Assembly: GCF_023015985.1 (NCBI RefSeq)
Contig: NZ_JALKAO010000002.1
Span: forward strand, 186,001 to 250,000
DNA length: 64,000 bases
Source: Marivita sp. S6314
GTDB lineage: Bacteria > Pseudomonadota > Alphaproteobacteria > Rhodobacterales > Rhodobacteraceae
Reading direction: 5' to 3'
Of this stretch, positions 27,249 through 36,259 are shown in pieces (the stretch's first letter is position 1; each line of letters begins with the position of its first letter). The position numbers and the translations under genes were made by a program. The notes below the pieces were generated by a model that saw only the letters and a program-made list of their open reading frames with translations, was not told the origin of the DNA and made no database searches.

Positions 27249-28761
27249 AGACACCTCCGTCCCGCTTGCGCGTCCATCGGTGCAACCACACCGGGCTTGC
27301 GGGCTGGCCATCCGTGTCCCGCAGGACCAGCCGAAGCTCTGCGGCCTCGGCCTCTTCGGGGGCAAACAGGAACGTCACCCGTGACCCACGCCCATCGGGC
27401 AAGGCGAAATGGCTGAGACCAAACACCGCCTCGGCGGGCGTGCCCGAGACCGACAGGTCCGGTGTGACGCCGTTGGGCAGCGTTGAGACATCCACCACGA
27501 AGCGGCGACTGCCCGGCCGGTCATGTTCACGCCCGCTGCGCGACTGCAAGATCTTGGCAGGCACGCTGAGTTGCGGGTCTGATTTGGTCCAGGTCAGCCG
27601 GTACCGGTAGCTGTACTGCCCCCCGGCCTGCAACGGGGCCTCCGGTCGCCAGAACGCGACGATGTTGTCCAGAAACTCCGTACCGGTCGGGATTTCGACC
27701 AGTATAACCGCCCCTGCCCCCCAATCGCCCATTGGCGCGACCGATGCGGACGGACGGTTCTGATACTGCGCTTCGGTGTCTTCGAAATCCTCGTAGGCGC
27801 GGGCGGTCTGGAACAGGCCGAACCGTGCGGGATTGTGATCTGCAAACGCCGAGGTTTCAACCCGCGCCGGATTGCCGATGGGACGCCAGAGCTGTTCGCC
27901 TGCACCGTTTTCGATGACCAGCACATCGCTGTCATGCACGCGCGGGCGAAAATCGTCAGACACCGCCGCGTGCATTGGCCCTTTCAGATACATGGATGTC
28001 AGCGGTGCGATCCCGATGTCGGAAATCTCAACCCGCGGGAACAGCGTGATCGCGATATCCATCACCGTGCCCGTGCCGGGGATCAGGGTCATATCGGCAT
28101 AGCCCGCCAGGGACGGGCTGTCGATCACCGCCTCGACACGGATGCGGTCGCCTTGTCCCTCATGCAGCCGAAAGCGCGTGAAACGCGGAAACTCTTCGGG
28201 CGTCGGGCCGCCCGTTCCCAAGGCCACAGCCCGCGCCGACAGGCCATAGGACATCGCCCGCCCAATGGCACGGAAGTAGCTGGCACCCTGAAACACCGCG
28301 ACCTCATCCATGACGTCGGGGGTGTTCAGCGGGTGCCGCAGACGAAACCCGGAAAATCCGCCCGCCGGCGACGTGGCGGGAATGTCGTCGAAATAGCGTG
28401 GCTCAAACGTGAAAAGCGACGGCGAAAACGCCAGATCCTGCGTCGTGCCTGCCAATGTGCGTTCAATGGCAACCGGGTCTGGAAAATACAGTCCCGGCGG
28501 CAGGAAATCGACCGCGAACCCATCGCCTTGCGGCAACATCGCCGCCTGCCCCGCCTTGGGCCGGATGCCGCGATAGGCATTGTAGTCCAGACCGGCAAAG
28601 GGGGGTGGCAAATCGCGGGAGGGTGGCACGTAAGGCCGCGCTGCAAGCGCCTTGGCGGTGTCGAGCAACGACTCCTCTGCCCCCGCGCTGGCATGTACCC
28701 AACCGGGTGACACCGCGGTGCTGGCGGTGAGCATCGCCAGAACGGACCGGCGGGTGATCAT
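27247..28761 (-). CDS. opgG: Periplasmic glucan biosynthesis protein OpgG/MdoG
   Basis: 504 residues. It begins with a twin-arginine-type signal (ITRRSVLAML, cleavage near VHASA), followed by the OpgG family start RPYVPPSRDLPPPFAGLDYNAYRGIRP and motifs such as FEPRYFDDIPA, FRLRHPLN and YFRAIGRAMSYGLSARAVA. OpgG acts in the periplasm in making osmoregulated periplasmic glucans. No OpgH glucosyltransferase is in the window. The ATG at 28761 is preferred to one 15 bases upstream because AGGA is correctly placed. It follows the cytochrome b561 gene by 25 bases. Confidence 0.92.
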   Translation of the reverse strand: MITRRSVLAMLTASTAVSPGWVHASAGAEESLLDTAKALAARPYVPPSRDLPPPFAGLDYNAYRGIRPKAGQAAMLPQGDGFAVDFLPPGLYFPDPVAIERTLAGTTQDLAFSPSLFTFEPRYFDDIPATSPAGGFSGFRLRHPLNTPDVMDEVAVFQGASYFRAIGRAMSYGLSARAVALGTGGPTPEEFPRFTRFRLHEGQGDRIRVEAVIDSPSLAGYADMTLIPGTGTVMDIAITLFPRVEISDIGIAPLTSMYLKGPMHAAVSDDFRPRVHDSDVLVIENGAGEQLWRPIGNPARVETSAFADHNPARFGLFQTARAYEDFEDTEAQYQNRPSASVAPMGDWGAGAVILVEIPTGTEFLDNIVAFWRPEAPLQAGGQYSYRYRLTWTKSDPQLSVPAKILQSRSGREHDRPGSRRFVVDVSTLPNGVTPDLSVSGTPAEAVFGLSHFALPDGRGSRVTFLFAPEEAEAAELRLVLRDTDGQPASPVWLHRWTRKRDGGV

Positions 28762-28786
28762 CGGGCGTTCCTGCATGCGAAGCCGG

Positions 28787-29332
28787 TCAGGACGCCCCCG
28801 GCCACATACGTGAAAACACGCCGTCTTTCTTGATCAACCCATGTTGCAGGGCCGCGCCGACATGCATGGCGACAAGGATCGCAATCGCCCAGCCGCCGTA
28901 GAAATGGATCGCCTTGGCAAAGTCGGCCAGACCTTCGGACTTTGGCACCAGCGCCGGGATGCCCAGCGCATCCAGCGTTTCAATGGGAAAGCCCCCGGCG
29001 CGCACCCGGACATATCCGGCAATCGGCATGATCACCAACAGCGCGTAAAGCAGACCATGGGTCAGGCCCGCGATCTTGAGCTGCCAGTCGGGCAAATGCG
29101 ACGGTTCGGGCGGCGGAGCATTGCGCCAGCGATACAGCAACCGCACCGCGATCAGGATCAGCAAGAGCACGCCCACATTCTTGTGAAAGATAAACAGGTT
29201 GTTTTGCAACGGTCGGCTGATGCCCTCGCGGATCATGATGAAACCGGCCGGGATCATCAGCAGCACGAGGATGGCCATTGACCAATGAAGCCAGCGGGCT
29301 GGCGCTTTGTAACTGTGCGTTGGAATTGTCAT
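28787..29332 (-). CDS. Cytochrome b561 family protein
   Basis: 181 residues with four transmembrane helices and histidines placed for two b hemes: H16 (RWLHWS), H50 (FHKNVG), H92 (THGLLYALL) and H157 (MHVGAAL). These di-heme proteins transfer electrons from quinol in the inner membrane, for example to superoxide or periplasmic partners. The start at 29332 is chosen by the conserved N-terminus (SYKAPARWLHW); a longer in-frame form is not credible. It is transcribed with opgG. Confidence 0.9.
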   Translation of the reverse strand: MTIPTHSYKAPARWLHWSMAILVLLMIPAGFIMIREGISRPLQNNLFIFHKNVGVLLLILIAVRLLYRWRNAPPPEPSHLPDWQLKIAGLTHGLLYALLVIMPIAGYVRVRAGGFPIETLDALGIPALVPKSEGLADFAKAIHFYGGWAIAILVAMHVGAALQHGLIKKDGVFSRMWPGAS

Positions 29333-29451
29333 TCTGGGTGTCCCCGCTATGCTTAAATCAATGGGAGCGGTCAAATGGGCGCTTTGCTCCTGCAAGACAG
29401 TTTCAGTCCAATCCTTTGATCGAAGCAAGGGTAGATTTCCCGGCACAGTTT

Positions 29452-30222
29452 ATGGCGGTTTCAGGCAAGACATCAGAAGGCGCAGGCGGAATGGCACCGA
29501 CGACATTGTCGGCATCCCGCACGGGCGCGTCCGGGACCAAAGCCGAGTTCGCGATGCTCGCCGTGCTCTGCGGGGTTGGACATGGTGTTGCGATTTGGGG
29601 ATTTAGTCCTGACGCGTCGCTGATCGCGGTGTGTTTCGGGGCGTTGACCTATCTGATCGCAACCGGACTGGCGGGGCGCGCGATGGTGCGCAGCTACCCG
29701 CATGCGCACGTTGGCTGGTGCAACGCGGTCACCGTATTCAGGCTTTTGCTGACGGCCTTGCTGGTGAGTTGGCTTGTGTCCGCGCCATTTTCGCCGTGGG
29801 TCGTGTTTGCGATTGCCACGCTGGCGTTGGGCCTTGATGGCGTTGACGGCTGGCTGGCGCGCCGCGAAGGCTATGTTTCCGATTTCGGCGCGCGGTTCGA
29901 CATGGAGGTGGATTCCCTGCTCGCCCTTGTGTTGGCCGCGCATGCCTATCTTGCCGGGTCGGTGGGACCGATTGTGCTGATCCTTGGCCTACCCCGGTAC
30001 ATCTTTTTCATTCTTCACGCCCCCTTGCCGTGGTTGGCGGGCGACCTGCCGCCCCGGTTCAGTCGCAAGCTTGTCTGCGTGATGCAAATCTCTGTCCTGA
30101 TCTTTGCCATCTTGCCACCTGCGCCGCCGGGTCTTGTAACAGTTGCGGTGATCGGGGTGACGGTTGCTTTGATCTGGTCGTTCTGGCTCGATGTGCGGTA
30201 TCTGTGGCGACATCGGTCATGA
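29452..30222 (+). CDS. CDP-alcohol phosphatidyltransferase family protein
   Basis: About 256 residues with at least six hydrophobic segments. The full CDP-alcohol transferase signature D(x2)DG(x2)AR(x8)G(x3)D(x3)D is encoded at 29835-29912 (starts DGVDGWLARREG). Enzymes of this type swap CMP on a CDP-lipid or CDP-alcohol for another alcohol; the acceptor is unknown. The start is uncertain: ATG 29452 lacks a ribosome site, ATG 29488 has AAGGCG upstream. The stop overlaps the next gene by four bases. Confidence 0.85.
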   Translation: MAVSGKTSEGAGGMAPTTLSASRTGASGTKAEFAMLAVLCGVGHGVAIWGFSPDASLIAVCFGALTYLIATGLAGRAMVRSYPHAHVGWCNAVTVFRLLLTALLVSWLVSAPFSPWVVFAIATLALGLDGVDGWLARREGYVSDFGARFDMEVDSLLALVLAAHAYLAGSVGPIVLILGLPRYIFFILHAPLPWLAGDLPPRFSRKLVCVMQISVLIFAILPPAPPGLVTVAVIGVTVALIWSFWLDVRYLWRHRS

Positions 30223-31856
30223 CCAGATCCACGCTGCGCCGCGTGCTTGTGCTGTGCCTTGCCACGTTGGTGTTGCATATTGTGCTGATCCAACCCAATC
30301 ACCCGGCGGCGATGACGTGGCGCGCATTGCTGCTGTTTCCACTTGAACTGCCTGCCCTGATTTGCGCGCTGATCGCCCTTGGCCATACCCGCGCCTCTGG
30401 TGTGTTTCGCGGCATTCTGGTGGTCAGCCTGACCGCCATTGTCGTGCTCAAGACGGCGGATTTCGTCAGTTTCAACGCGCTGTCGCGCGGCTTCAATCCG
30501 GTTGCCGATTTCCCCTTGATCACCGCATTCGGACGCCTGCTGCTGGGCGCACTGGGGCCGGTGCTGACCGTGCTGGCCTGCATCGCCGCACTGGCGGCAA
30601 TTGGAATGGTAGCCTGGATTTTATGGTGGGCAACAGGCATCTGGGCCGGGATCATGGTGCCGCGCGCTGGTCGGCAGGCTTCGGCGGTGATCGCGGTGTG
30701 CGCGACCGGGATTGCCATCGCCGAGATCGGACATGTCATGGGTCGCTGGTCCCTGACTGCCAATCCGCCGGGAGCGGCATTCACCGCGCGGGTCGGGGTC
30801 GAACGAGTGGTCATGGTCCGCAACACGCTGGCTGAATTGCGCGCTTTCCACGTGGCGGTTCAGCAAGACCCCTTTGCCGACGCAAGCAACCTGTTCACCG
30901 CCATCGATCGTGACGTGCTTGTCATTTTCATCGAAAGTTACGGGCGCACAAGCATCGACATCCCGTTCTTTGCCGACCTGCACCGCGAAACCCTTGCGAC
31001 CTATGACACCGAATTGCGTGAACTGGGTTTGTCGATGCGCTCTGGCATCCTGAAATCCCCCACCAAAGGGGGTCAAAGCTGGCTGGCACATGCCAGCATC
31101 GCCAACGGATTATGGATCGACAATCAGGTGCGCTACGGCGCGGCGCTGACCAGCGGGCGGCAAACGTTGTATCATCACGCGCAGCGCAATGGCTTTCACA
31201 CGGGCGCGGTAATGCCGCAAATCACACTGGACTGGCCCGAAGCCGACCGGATGGGGTTTGACACGGTACTGCCCGCCAAAGACCTTGGATACAAAGGTCT
31301 GCCCTTCAATTGGGTGACGATGCCAGACCAGTTCACCCTTGCCGCATTGGACCGCCTGTTGCGCGAAACAGTGGCCGATCGGCATGTCTTTGCCCAAGTG
31401 GCGCTGGCCTCGTCCCATGCACCGTGGACCCCGGTGCCAGACGTGATTGCGTGGGACGATATCGGCGATGGGACGATCTATAACGACGCGGCCACTTCAG
31501 GTGATCCGCCAGATGTGGTCTGGCGCGACCGGGAGCGCGTGCGATTGCAGTACAAACTGGCAGTAAACTATTCACTTCAAACGGTTTTTGAATATGCCGC
31601 GCTGCACGCCGCAGACCCACCGCTGATGATTGTGATCGGCGACCATCAGGCGGCGGAACTGATTGCCCGGGATCACAGGTCTGACGTGCCGGTTCACGTG
31701 ATCGGCCCTCGGCATCTTGTTGCCCCATTGTCGGCGCTGGCGCCCACCGATGGGCTGATCCCGGCCGATGACGTTCCGGTGATCGCTATGGACAGCGTCC
31801 GAGACATCTTGTTGAAAGCATACACGACACCCCCATCGACCGAGGTCGCCAACTGA
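30219..31856 (+). CDS. Sulfatase-fold membrane enzyme (LtaS/OpgB-like phosphotransferase)
   Basis: 545 residues: four or five N-terminal transmembrane helices (to about 190), then a periplasmic alkaline-phosphatase-superfamily domain. Likely metal ligands are E239 (IFIESYG) and D475-H476 (IGDHQ); S287 in GGQSWLAH sits where the nucleophile is expected, a Ser rather than the usual Thr. Enzymes of this layout move phosphoglycerol or phosphoethanolamine from lipids to glucans or polymers. Coupling to a CDP-alcohol transferase and an opgG gene across the divergent promoter suits glucan or lipid decoration, which is inference. Confidence 0.8.
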   Translation: MTRSTLRRVLVLCLATLVLHIVLIQPNHPAAMTWRALLLFPLELPALICALIALGHTRASGVFRGILVVSLTAIVVLKTADFVSFNALSRGFNPVADFPLITAFGRLLLGALGPVLTVLACIAALAAIGMVAWILWWATGIWAGIMVPRAGRQASAVIAVCATGIAIAEIGHVMGRWSLTANPPGAAFTARVGVERVVMVRNTLAELRAFHVAVQQDPFADASNLFTAIDRDVLVIFIESYGRTSIDIPFFADLHRETLATYDTELRELGLSMRSGILKSPTKGGQSWLAHASIANGLWIDNQVRYGAALTSGRQTLYHHAQRNGFHTGAVMPQITLDWPEADRMGFDTVLPAKDLGYKGLPFNWVTMPDQFTLAALDRLLRETVADRHVFAQVALASSHAPWTPVPDVIAWDDIGDGTIYNDAATSGDPPDVVWRDRERVRLQYKLAVNYSLQTVFEYAALHAADPPLMIVIGDHQAAELIARDHRSDVPVHVIGPRHLVAPLSALAPTDGLIPADDVPVIAMDSVRDILLKAYTTPPSTEVAN

Positions 31857-31858
31857 GC

Positions 31859-32809
31859 ATGCCATCGCTTCCTGCCCTCCCCGCCAACGTGACGCGTATT
31901 GTGCAGATTCTTGTCCTGCTCGGTCTTGTTGCGCTGTTGTGGCACGCGGCGGATGGCGCGGCGGCGCTCGACCTGTTGCAGACTGCCTCACCAAGCTGGT
32001 TGATCCTGGCGGTGGTTTTGTTGACCCTGCAAACGCTGCTGTCGGCGCAGCGGTGGCGGGTGACGGCGGCACAGCTGGGCCTGTCGCTCCCGCTGGGAGA
32101 CGCGATCCGCGAATATTACCTCGCGCAGGTGATCAACCAGTCTTTGCCCGGTGGCGTTATCGGCGATGCAGGACGCGCTGTGCGCGCGCGCAAAGCCGCC
32201 GGGTTGCTGATCTCAAGCCAGGCCGTGATTTTCGAACGTCTGGCTGGGCAGATAGGACTATTCTGTGTTCTGGGGATCGGACTCGCCCTCACATTGGTGG
32301 TGCCTGTCGGGTTCGACTGGCCGGTTTGGGTGATCGGGCCGCTTGCGACAACGTTTTCCGTTTTGATAGCGCTGCCTTTTGCCGTGGCTCTGACCATGCG
32401 CTTGATCCCGACGGAAACACACCCGATCAAGACAACCGTTCGATCCTTTGTCTGCGCCGTTGCCGCGCGCGGCGTGGTGGGACAGCAAATCGCTCTCAGC
32501 CTTGCCACCGCCATCTGCAACATCGCCGCCTTTGCCTGTTGCGCAGCGGCCATCGGCGTTCCCCTGCCCCTACTGGTCGTTGCAACGCTGGTTCCGTTGA
32601 TACTGTTTGCGATGGTGATCCCGCTGTCGATCAGCGGGTGGGGTTTGCGCGAAGGCGCGGCCGTTTTGTTATTCCCGGTGATCGGCGCCACAGCCTCCGA
32701 AGGGCTGGCGGCAAGTGTCGCTTTTGGGATTGCGTTCATGCTCACGGTCCTGCCCGGGCTTATTCTGACATGGCTGCGACCACTTGCACCTGTCCCGGAG
32801 CAACCGTGA
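31859..32809 (+). CDS. Lysylphosphatidylglycerol-synthase-TM / flippase-like membrane protein
   Basis: 316 residues, about eight transmembrane helices, matching the UPF0104/LPG-synthase transmembrane family by QRWRVTAAQLG, LAQVINQSLPGGVIGDAGRAVRA and PLSISGWGLREGAAV. It lacks the catalytic MprF domain. Relatives are thought to move lipids or lipid-linked molecules across the membrane. It begins two bases after the sulfatase-fold gene, implying a shared product. Confidence 0.85.
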   Translation: MPSLPALPANVTRIVQILVLLGLVALLWHAADGAAALDLLQTASPSWLILAVVLLTLQTLLSAQRWRVTAAQLGLSLPLGDAIREYYLAQVINQSLPGGVIGDAGRAVRARKAAGLLISSQAVIFERLAGQIGLFCVLGIGLALTLVVPVGFDWPVWVIGPLATTFSVLIALPFAVALTMRLIPTETHPIKTTVRSFVCAVAARGVVGQQIALSLATAICNIAAFACCAAAIGVPLPLLVVATLVPLILFAMVIPLSISGWGLREGAAVLLFPVIGATASEGLAASVAFGIAFMLTVLPGLILTWLRPLAPVPEQP

Positions 32810-32893
32810 CCTACATATCTACCATACCGCCTCAATCCGGATGTGAGCCTATCGCATCTCTGGCCCATATCTCTCGACGCAAGGACTGTTCAT

Positions 32894-33895
32894 ATGACAT
32901 CTCGCTTTAACCCGACGCGGCGTTCGTTTCTCACAACCGGCGCGGCGGCGCTTGGCGCGGCCTCTGTTGGTGGCCTGCCGCAACGCGCATGGGCCAACAC
33001 GCCCGTTAGCCTGCAATTATCGTGGCTCCATTCGACACAGTTTGCGGGCAGCTACATTGCCCAGAACCGGGGATGGTGGGCAGACGCGGGGCTTGACGTC
33101 ACGCTGCTTCAAGGTGGACCCAACGCGCCTGTGGAACCTCCCGTGGTATCCGGAACGGCCCTCGTCGGGATATCGGCTGCGGATTACACCGCGGCGGCCG
33201 TGGAACAGGGCGCGCCGTTCAAGATCATCGCTGTGGCTATGCAGAAAAACCCGTTTGCCATCACCTCCCTTGCGGCCAATCCAGTGACAGTTCCAGCCGA
33301 TCTGGAGGGGCGTAAGATCGGTATGGCCTTGGCCAACACCCCGGTGTTGCAAGCCCTTTGCACCCTGAACGACGTGGATTTCAACGCGATCGAAATTGTC
33401 CCGACGCAGTATTCGCCACAACCGCTTGTCGCGGGCGAAGTGGACTGCCTACTGAGCTGGGAAACCGACCTGCCCGTCGCAATGACCGTACAGGGCGTTG
33501 AAAACACAACGATGCTGATGGCCGATCACGGCTACGCCGTGCATTCGCAAACCTATATCACCACCGAAGACAGCCTTGCCAATCGCCGCGACGAGATCGT
33601 GGCTTTGATGGCGGGCGAAGTGCGTGGATGGAATGCCTATCGCGAAGATACCGATGCCGCGACCGACCTGACTCTGCAGATGTTCCCTGATGCGGGGCTT
33701 GATCTGGAGACCCAGCGCTTGCAGGCGGCCCGTCAGGTGCCTCTGATGTTCTCTGATCTGACAGACGCGAACGGCTTTGGCTGGTGGACCGATGACACGG
33801 TGGCCGACAATATTGAAACGCTCAAGCTGTTGGGCCGCACCGTGACAGCCGATCTGTGGGACCGGTCGATCCTCGAAGACATTCACGGATCCTGA
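32894..33895 (+). CDS. NMT1/THI5-like ABC transporter substrate-binding protein
   Basis: 333 residues with a twin-arginine-type signal (TRRSFLTTGAAALG) and mature start near ANTPV. The NMT1 fold is shown by SWLHSTQFAGSYIAQNRGWW, VVSGTALVGISAADY and VAGEVDCLLSW. Family members bind thiamine precursors, riboflavin, sulfonates, nitrate or pyrimidines; the ligand cannot be told. There is no TPP riboswitch upstream. AAGGA lies nine bases before the start. ATPase and fused permease genes follow immediately. Confidence 0.88.
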   Translation: MTSRFNPTRRSFLTTGAAALGAASVGGLPQRAWANTPVSLQLSWLHSTQFAGSYIAQNRGWWADAGLDVTLLQGGPNAPVEPPVVSGTALVGISAADYTAAAVEQGAPFKIIAVAMQKNPFAITSLAANPVTVPADLEGRKIGMALANTPVLQALCTLNDVDFNAIEIVPTQYSPQPLVAGEVDCLLSWETDLPVAMTVQGVENTTMLMADHGYAVHSQTYITTEDSLANRRDEIVALMAGEVRGWNAYREDTDAATDLTLQMFPDAGLDLETQRLQAARQVPLMFSDLTDANGFGWWTDDTVADNIETLKLLGRTVTADLWDRSILEDIHGS

Positions 33896-33902
33896 CCACC
33901 TG

Positions 33903-34682
33903 ATGTCCGTTCCTGTTGTCTGCACAAACGTCGCAAAGACCTTTCGCGGAGCCGTTGAAGCGGTGACGCCCATGACGCTGTCTTTCGAAGCAGGTCAGAC
34001 AACGGCTTTGGTCGGACCATCGGGATGTGGAAAATCCACGTTGCTGCGGATGATCGCGGGGCTTGAGACACCCAGTTCGGGACAGATCGCCATAGACGGC
34101 CACCCGCCTGCAGAGATCCGTCGCAATGCCGGTTTGTCGGTTGCGTTTCAGGACCCGTCGCTGCTGCCGTGGCGCAGCGTGCGCGGGAATATCGAACTGG
34201 CGCTGGATCTTGCCCGGTTGCCCCGACGCGCCGACCAGATCGACCAATTGATCCATCTGGTCGGGTTGGACGGGTTTGCCGATACGCGCCCGGCGGAACT
34301 GTCGGGCGGAATGCGGCAACGGGCAGCCATTGCCCGGGCGTTGTCGACCCGTCCCAAGCTTTTGCTGCTGGATGAACCGTTCGGCGCGGTAGATGAACTG
34401 ACCCGTAAACAATTGGCCAATGACCTGCCCGGCATTTGGGAGGCCAGCGGCACCACCACGCTACTGGTCACCCATTCGGTCAGCGAAGCGGTCACCCTGT
34501 CGGACCGGGTGATTGTCCTGTCACCCCGGCCCGCGCGCGTGGTTGCCGATATCGACGTGGCGCTTGAGCGCCCAAGGCAGCCCGAAGTCACCCAGTCCGA
34601 CACATTCGCCAGCATCGTCGAACAGGTCTCGGCCGCGCTGGCGGTGGGGGTCGGTCACACCTTGCCAAAAGCCGCGCAATGA
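33903..34682 (+). CDS. ABC transporter ATP-binding protein (nitrate/sulfonate/thiamine-precursor type)
   Basis: 259 residues with all ABC motifs: Walker [10 protein letters not shown] at 38-46, Q-loop AFQDPSLLPW, signature LSGGMRQR, Walker B LLLLDEPFGAVDE and the switch His in VTHSVSEAV. The subgroup (TauB/SsuB/ThiZ-like) agrees with the NMT1 binding protein just upstream. Its stop overlaps the permease start (ATGA). Confidence 0.93.
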   Translation: MSVPVVCTNVAKTFRGAVEAVTPMTLSFEAGQTTALVGPSGCGKSTLLRMIAGLETPSSGQIAIDGHPPAEIRRNAGLSVAFQDPSLLPWRSVRGNIELALDLARLPRRADQIDQLIHLVGLDGFADTRPAELSGGMRQRAAIARALSTRPKLLLLDEPFGAVDELTRKQLANDLPGIWEASGTTTLLVTHSVSEAVTLSDRVIVLSPRPARVVADIDVALERPRQPEVTQSDTFASIVEQVSAALAVGVGHTLPKAAQ

Positions 34683-36259
34683 TCGCCGCTGCGGCTGCCC
34701 CGTCCCGCGACCGGACTTGGGGTGCGGGGCTGTTTGGCCCGGTGCTGGTTTTGCTGGCGTGGGAAGTGTTGGCGCGCGTCCTTGACGGGGCGTTTGTCCT
34801 CGCCGGTCCAAGCGCGATCCTGTCTTACCTTGTGGAACACGCAGGGCTGGTGTGGCGCGCCTTGGGGGCCACGCTCACCAACGCGGTGCTTGGGTTTGCC
34901 ATTGGCAATGCCGTGGCCATCGTTCTGGCCACCACCGCCATCGTGGTGCCGCGCAGCGAGGCGCTGATCCGGGGGCTGGCACTGCTGGTGTTCTGCCTGC
35001 CCCTTGTCGCCACGGGCCCGATTTTGCGCGTGATCTTTGGTCCCGGACCATGGCCCCAGATCACGCTGGCCGCACTGGCCGTCTATTACACAACTTTGAT
35101 CCCGCTTCTGGTCGGCTTGCGCGCGGTGCCGTCGGGGTGGCTTGATCTTGTTCACAGCTACGGGCGCGGTCGCGTTGCGGCGCTGTTGCATGTCCGGGCG
35201 CATGCGGCGTTGCCCTATCTGGTTGCCGGGTTGCAGATCGCAGCACCCGCCGCGTTTCTGGGGGCCATGGTGGGCGAATTTACCGGCGCGGAACGCGGCA
35301 TGGGGGTTCTGACAATCCGCGCGATGCGGGGCATGAACGTTGACATGACATGGGCGCTGGCCACCGTGGCAACGGCTGTGGCTGTCCTGAGTTACCTGGC
35401 CATCGGGTGGTTGGCGCGGCGCGCCTTGCGGCAAGACCCCCCGATCATCCTTGCGCCACCAGCAACGCCCGAGGGCCAAGCCCGTCGATTGACCGGCGTG
35501 ACCAACCTGATCACCATCGCCCTTGCCGCGCTGATCCTGTGGTGGGCGATGATCACGGGGCTGAACCTCAACCCGTTTTTTGCAAAAGGACCGGCGGAGG
35601 TCTGGTCCGCATTGATCACATCGGCAGATGCCGCCGAGACGCGCCAGACGTTAATGCAGGCGCTGTCGGAAACGGCGATCTTTCTTCTGCCCGGCTATGT
35701 CGCCGGTTTGGCCAGCGGCGCGGTGCTTGCAATGTTGATCGTCTTGTTTCCAGCGCTCGCGGGCACGGCCATGCCTCTTGCCATCGCGCTCAGATCCGTG
35801 CCGATCATCACGACCGCGCCCTTGGTTGTCCTGCTCCTCGGTCGCGGGGCGGTCGGCACCGTTGTATTGGTGGCGATCATGGTGTTTTTCCCAACCTTCG
35901 TCGCGTGCTTGCATGGATTGCGGCAGGCACCTGGGCGCGTGTTGGATGTGTTTGACAGCTACGCGGCCGGGCCGGTTGAGAAGCTTCTGCGCGTGCGCAT
36001 CCCGGCAATGCTGCCCGCGTTCTTCGCCGCCGCGCGCATGAATGTTCCGGCATCGGTTCTGGCGGTCACGGTTGTTGAATGGCTGGCCACCGGCAAGGGC
36101 ATCGGCAGTGTCATGGCCCTGTCGGCTTCGCTCTCGGATTACGACATGTTGTGGAGTTCGGTGGTCATCGTCGCGCTGTTGTCGGCAGGTGGCTATGCAG
36201 GCGTCGGCTGGATCGAAAAACGGGTGCTGCGCACCTATGCGCCGGAACAATTGGCATGA
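34679..36259 (+). CDS. ABC transporter permease, two permease domains fused
   Basis: 526 residues, twice the usual length for this family, with two complete BPD_transp_1 halves: about 1-255 and 275-526. Each has its own EAA loop, near residues 150-175 (GLRAVPSGWLDLVHSYGRG) and near 415-445 (GLRQAPGRVLDVFDSYAAG). The joined halves can form the whole channel from one chain. The halves are clearly different, so this is a heterodimer fused into one gene rather than a recent duplication. ATGA overlaps on both sides. Confidence 0.92.
   Translation: MIAAAAAPSRDRTWGAGLFGPVLVLLAWEVLARVLDGAFVLAGPSAILSYLVEHAGLVWRALGATLTNAVLGFAIGNAVAIVLATTAIVVPRSEALIRGLALLVFCLPLVATGPILRVIFGPGPWPQITLAALAVYYTTLIPLLVGLRAVPSGWLDLVHSYGRGRVAALLHVRAHAALPYLVAGLQIAAPAAFLGAMVGEFTGAERGMGVLTIRAMRGMNVDMTWALATVATAVAVLSYLAIGWLARRALRQDPPIILAPPATPEGQARRLTGVTNLITIALAALILWWAMITGLNLNPFFAKGPAEVWSALITSADAAETRQTLMQALSETAIFLLPGYVAGLASGAVLAMLIVLFPALAGTAMPLAIALRSVPIITTAPLVVLLLGRGAVGTVVLVAIMVFFPTFVACLHGLRQAPGRVLDVFDSYAAGPVEKLLRVRIPAMLPAFFAAARMNVPASVLAVTVVEWLATGKGIGSVMALSASLSDYDMLWSSVVIVALLSAGGYAGVGWIEKRVLRTYAPEQLA

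Noticed and set aside
32810-32893. Possible TPP riboswitch before the NMT1-type binding protein
   Set aside because: The gap is only 84 bases and has no CTGAGA core or the expected stems.
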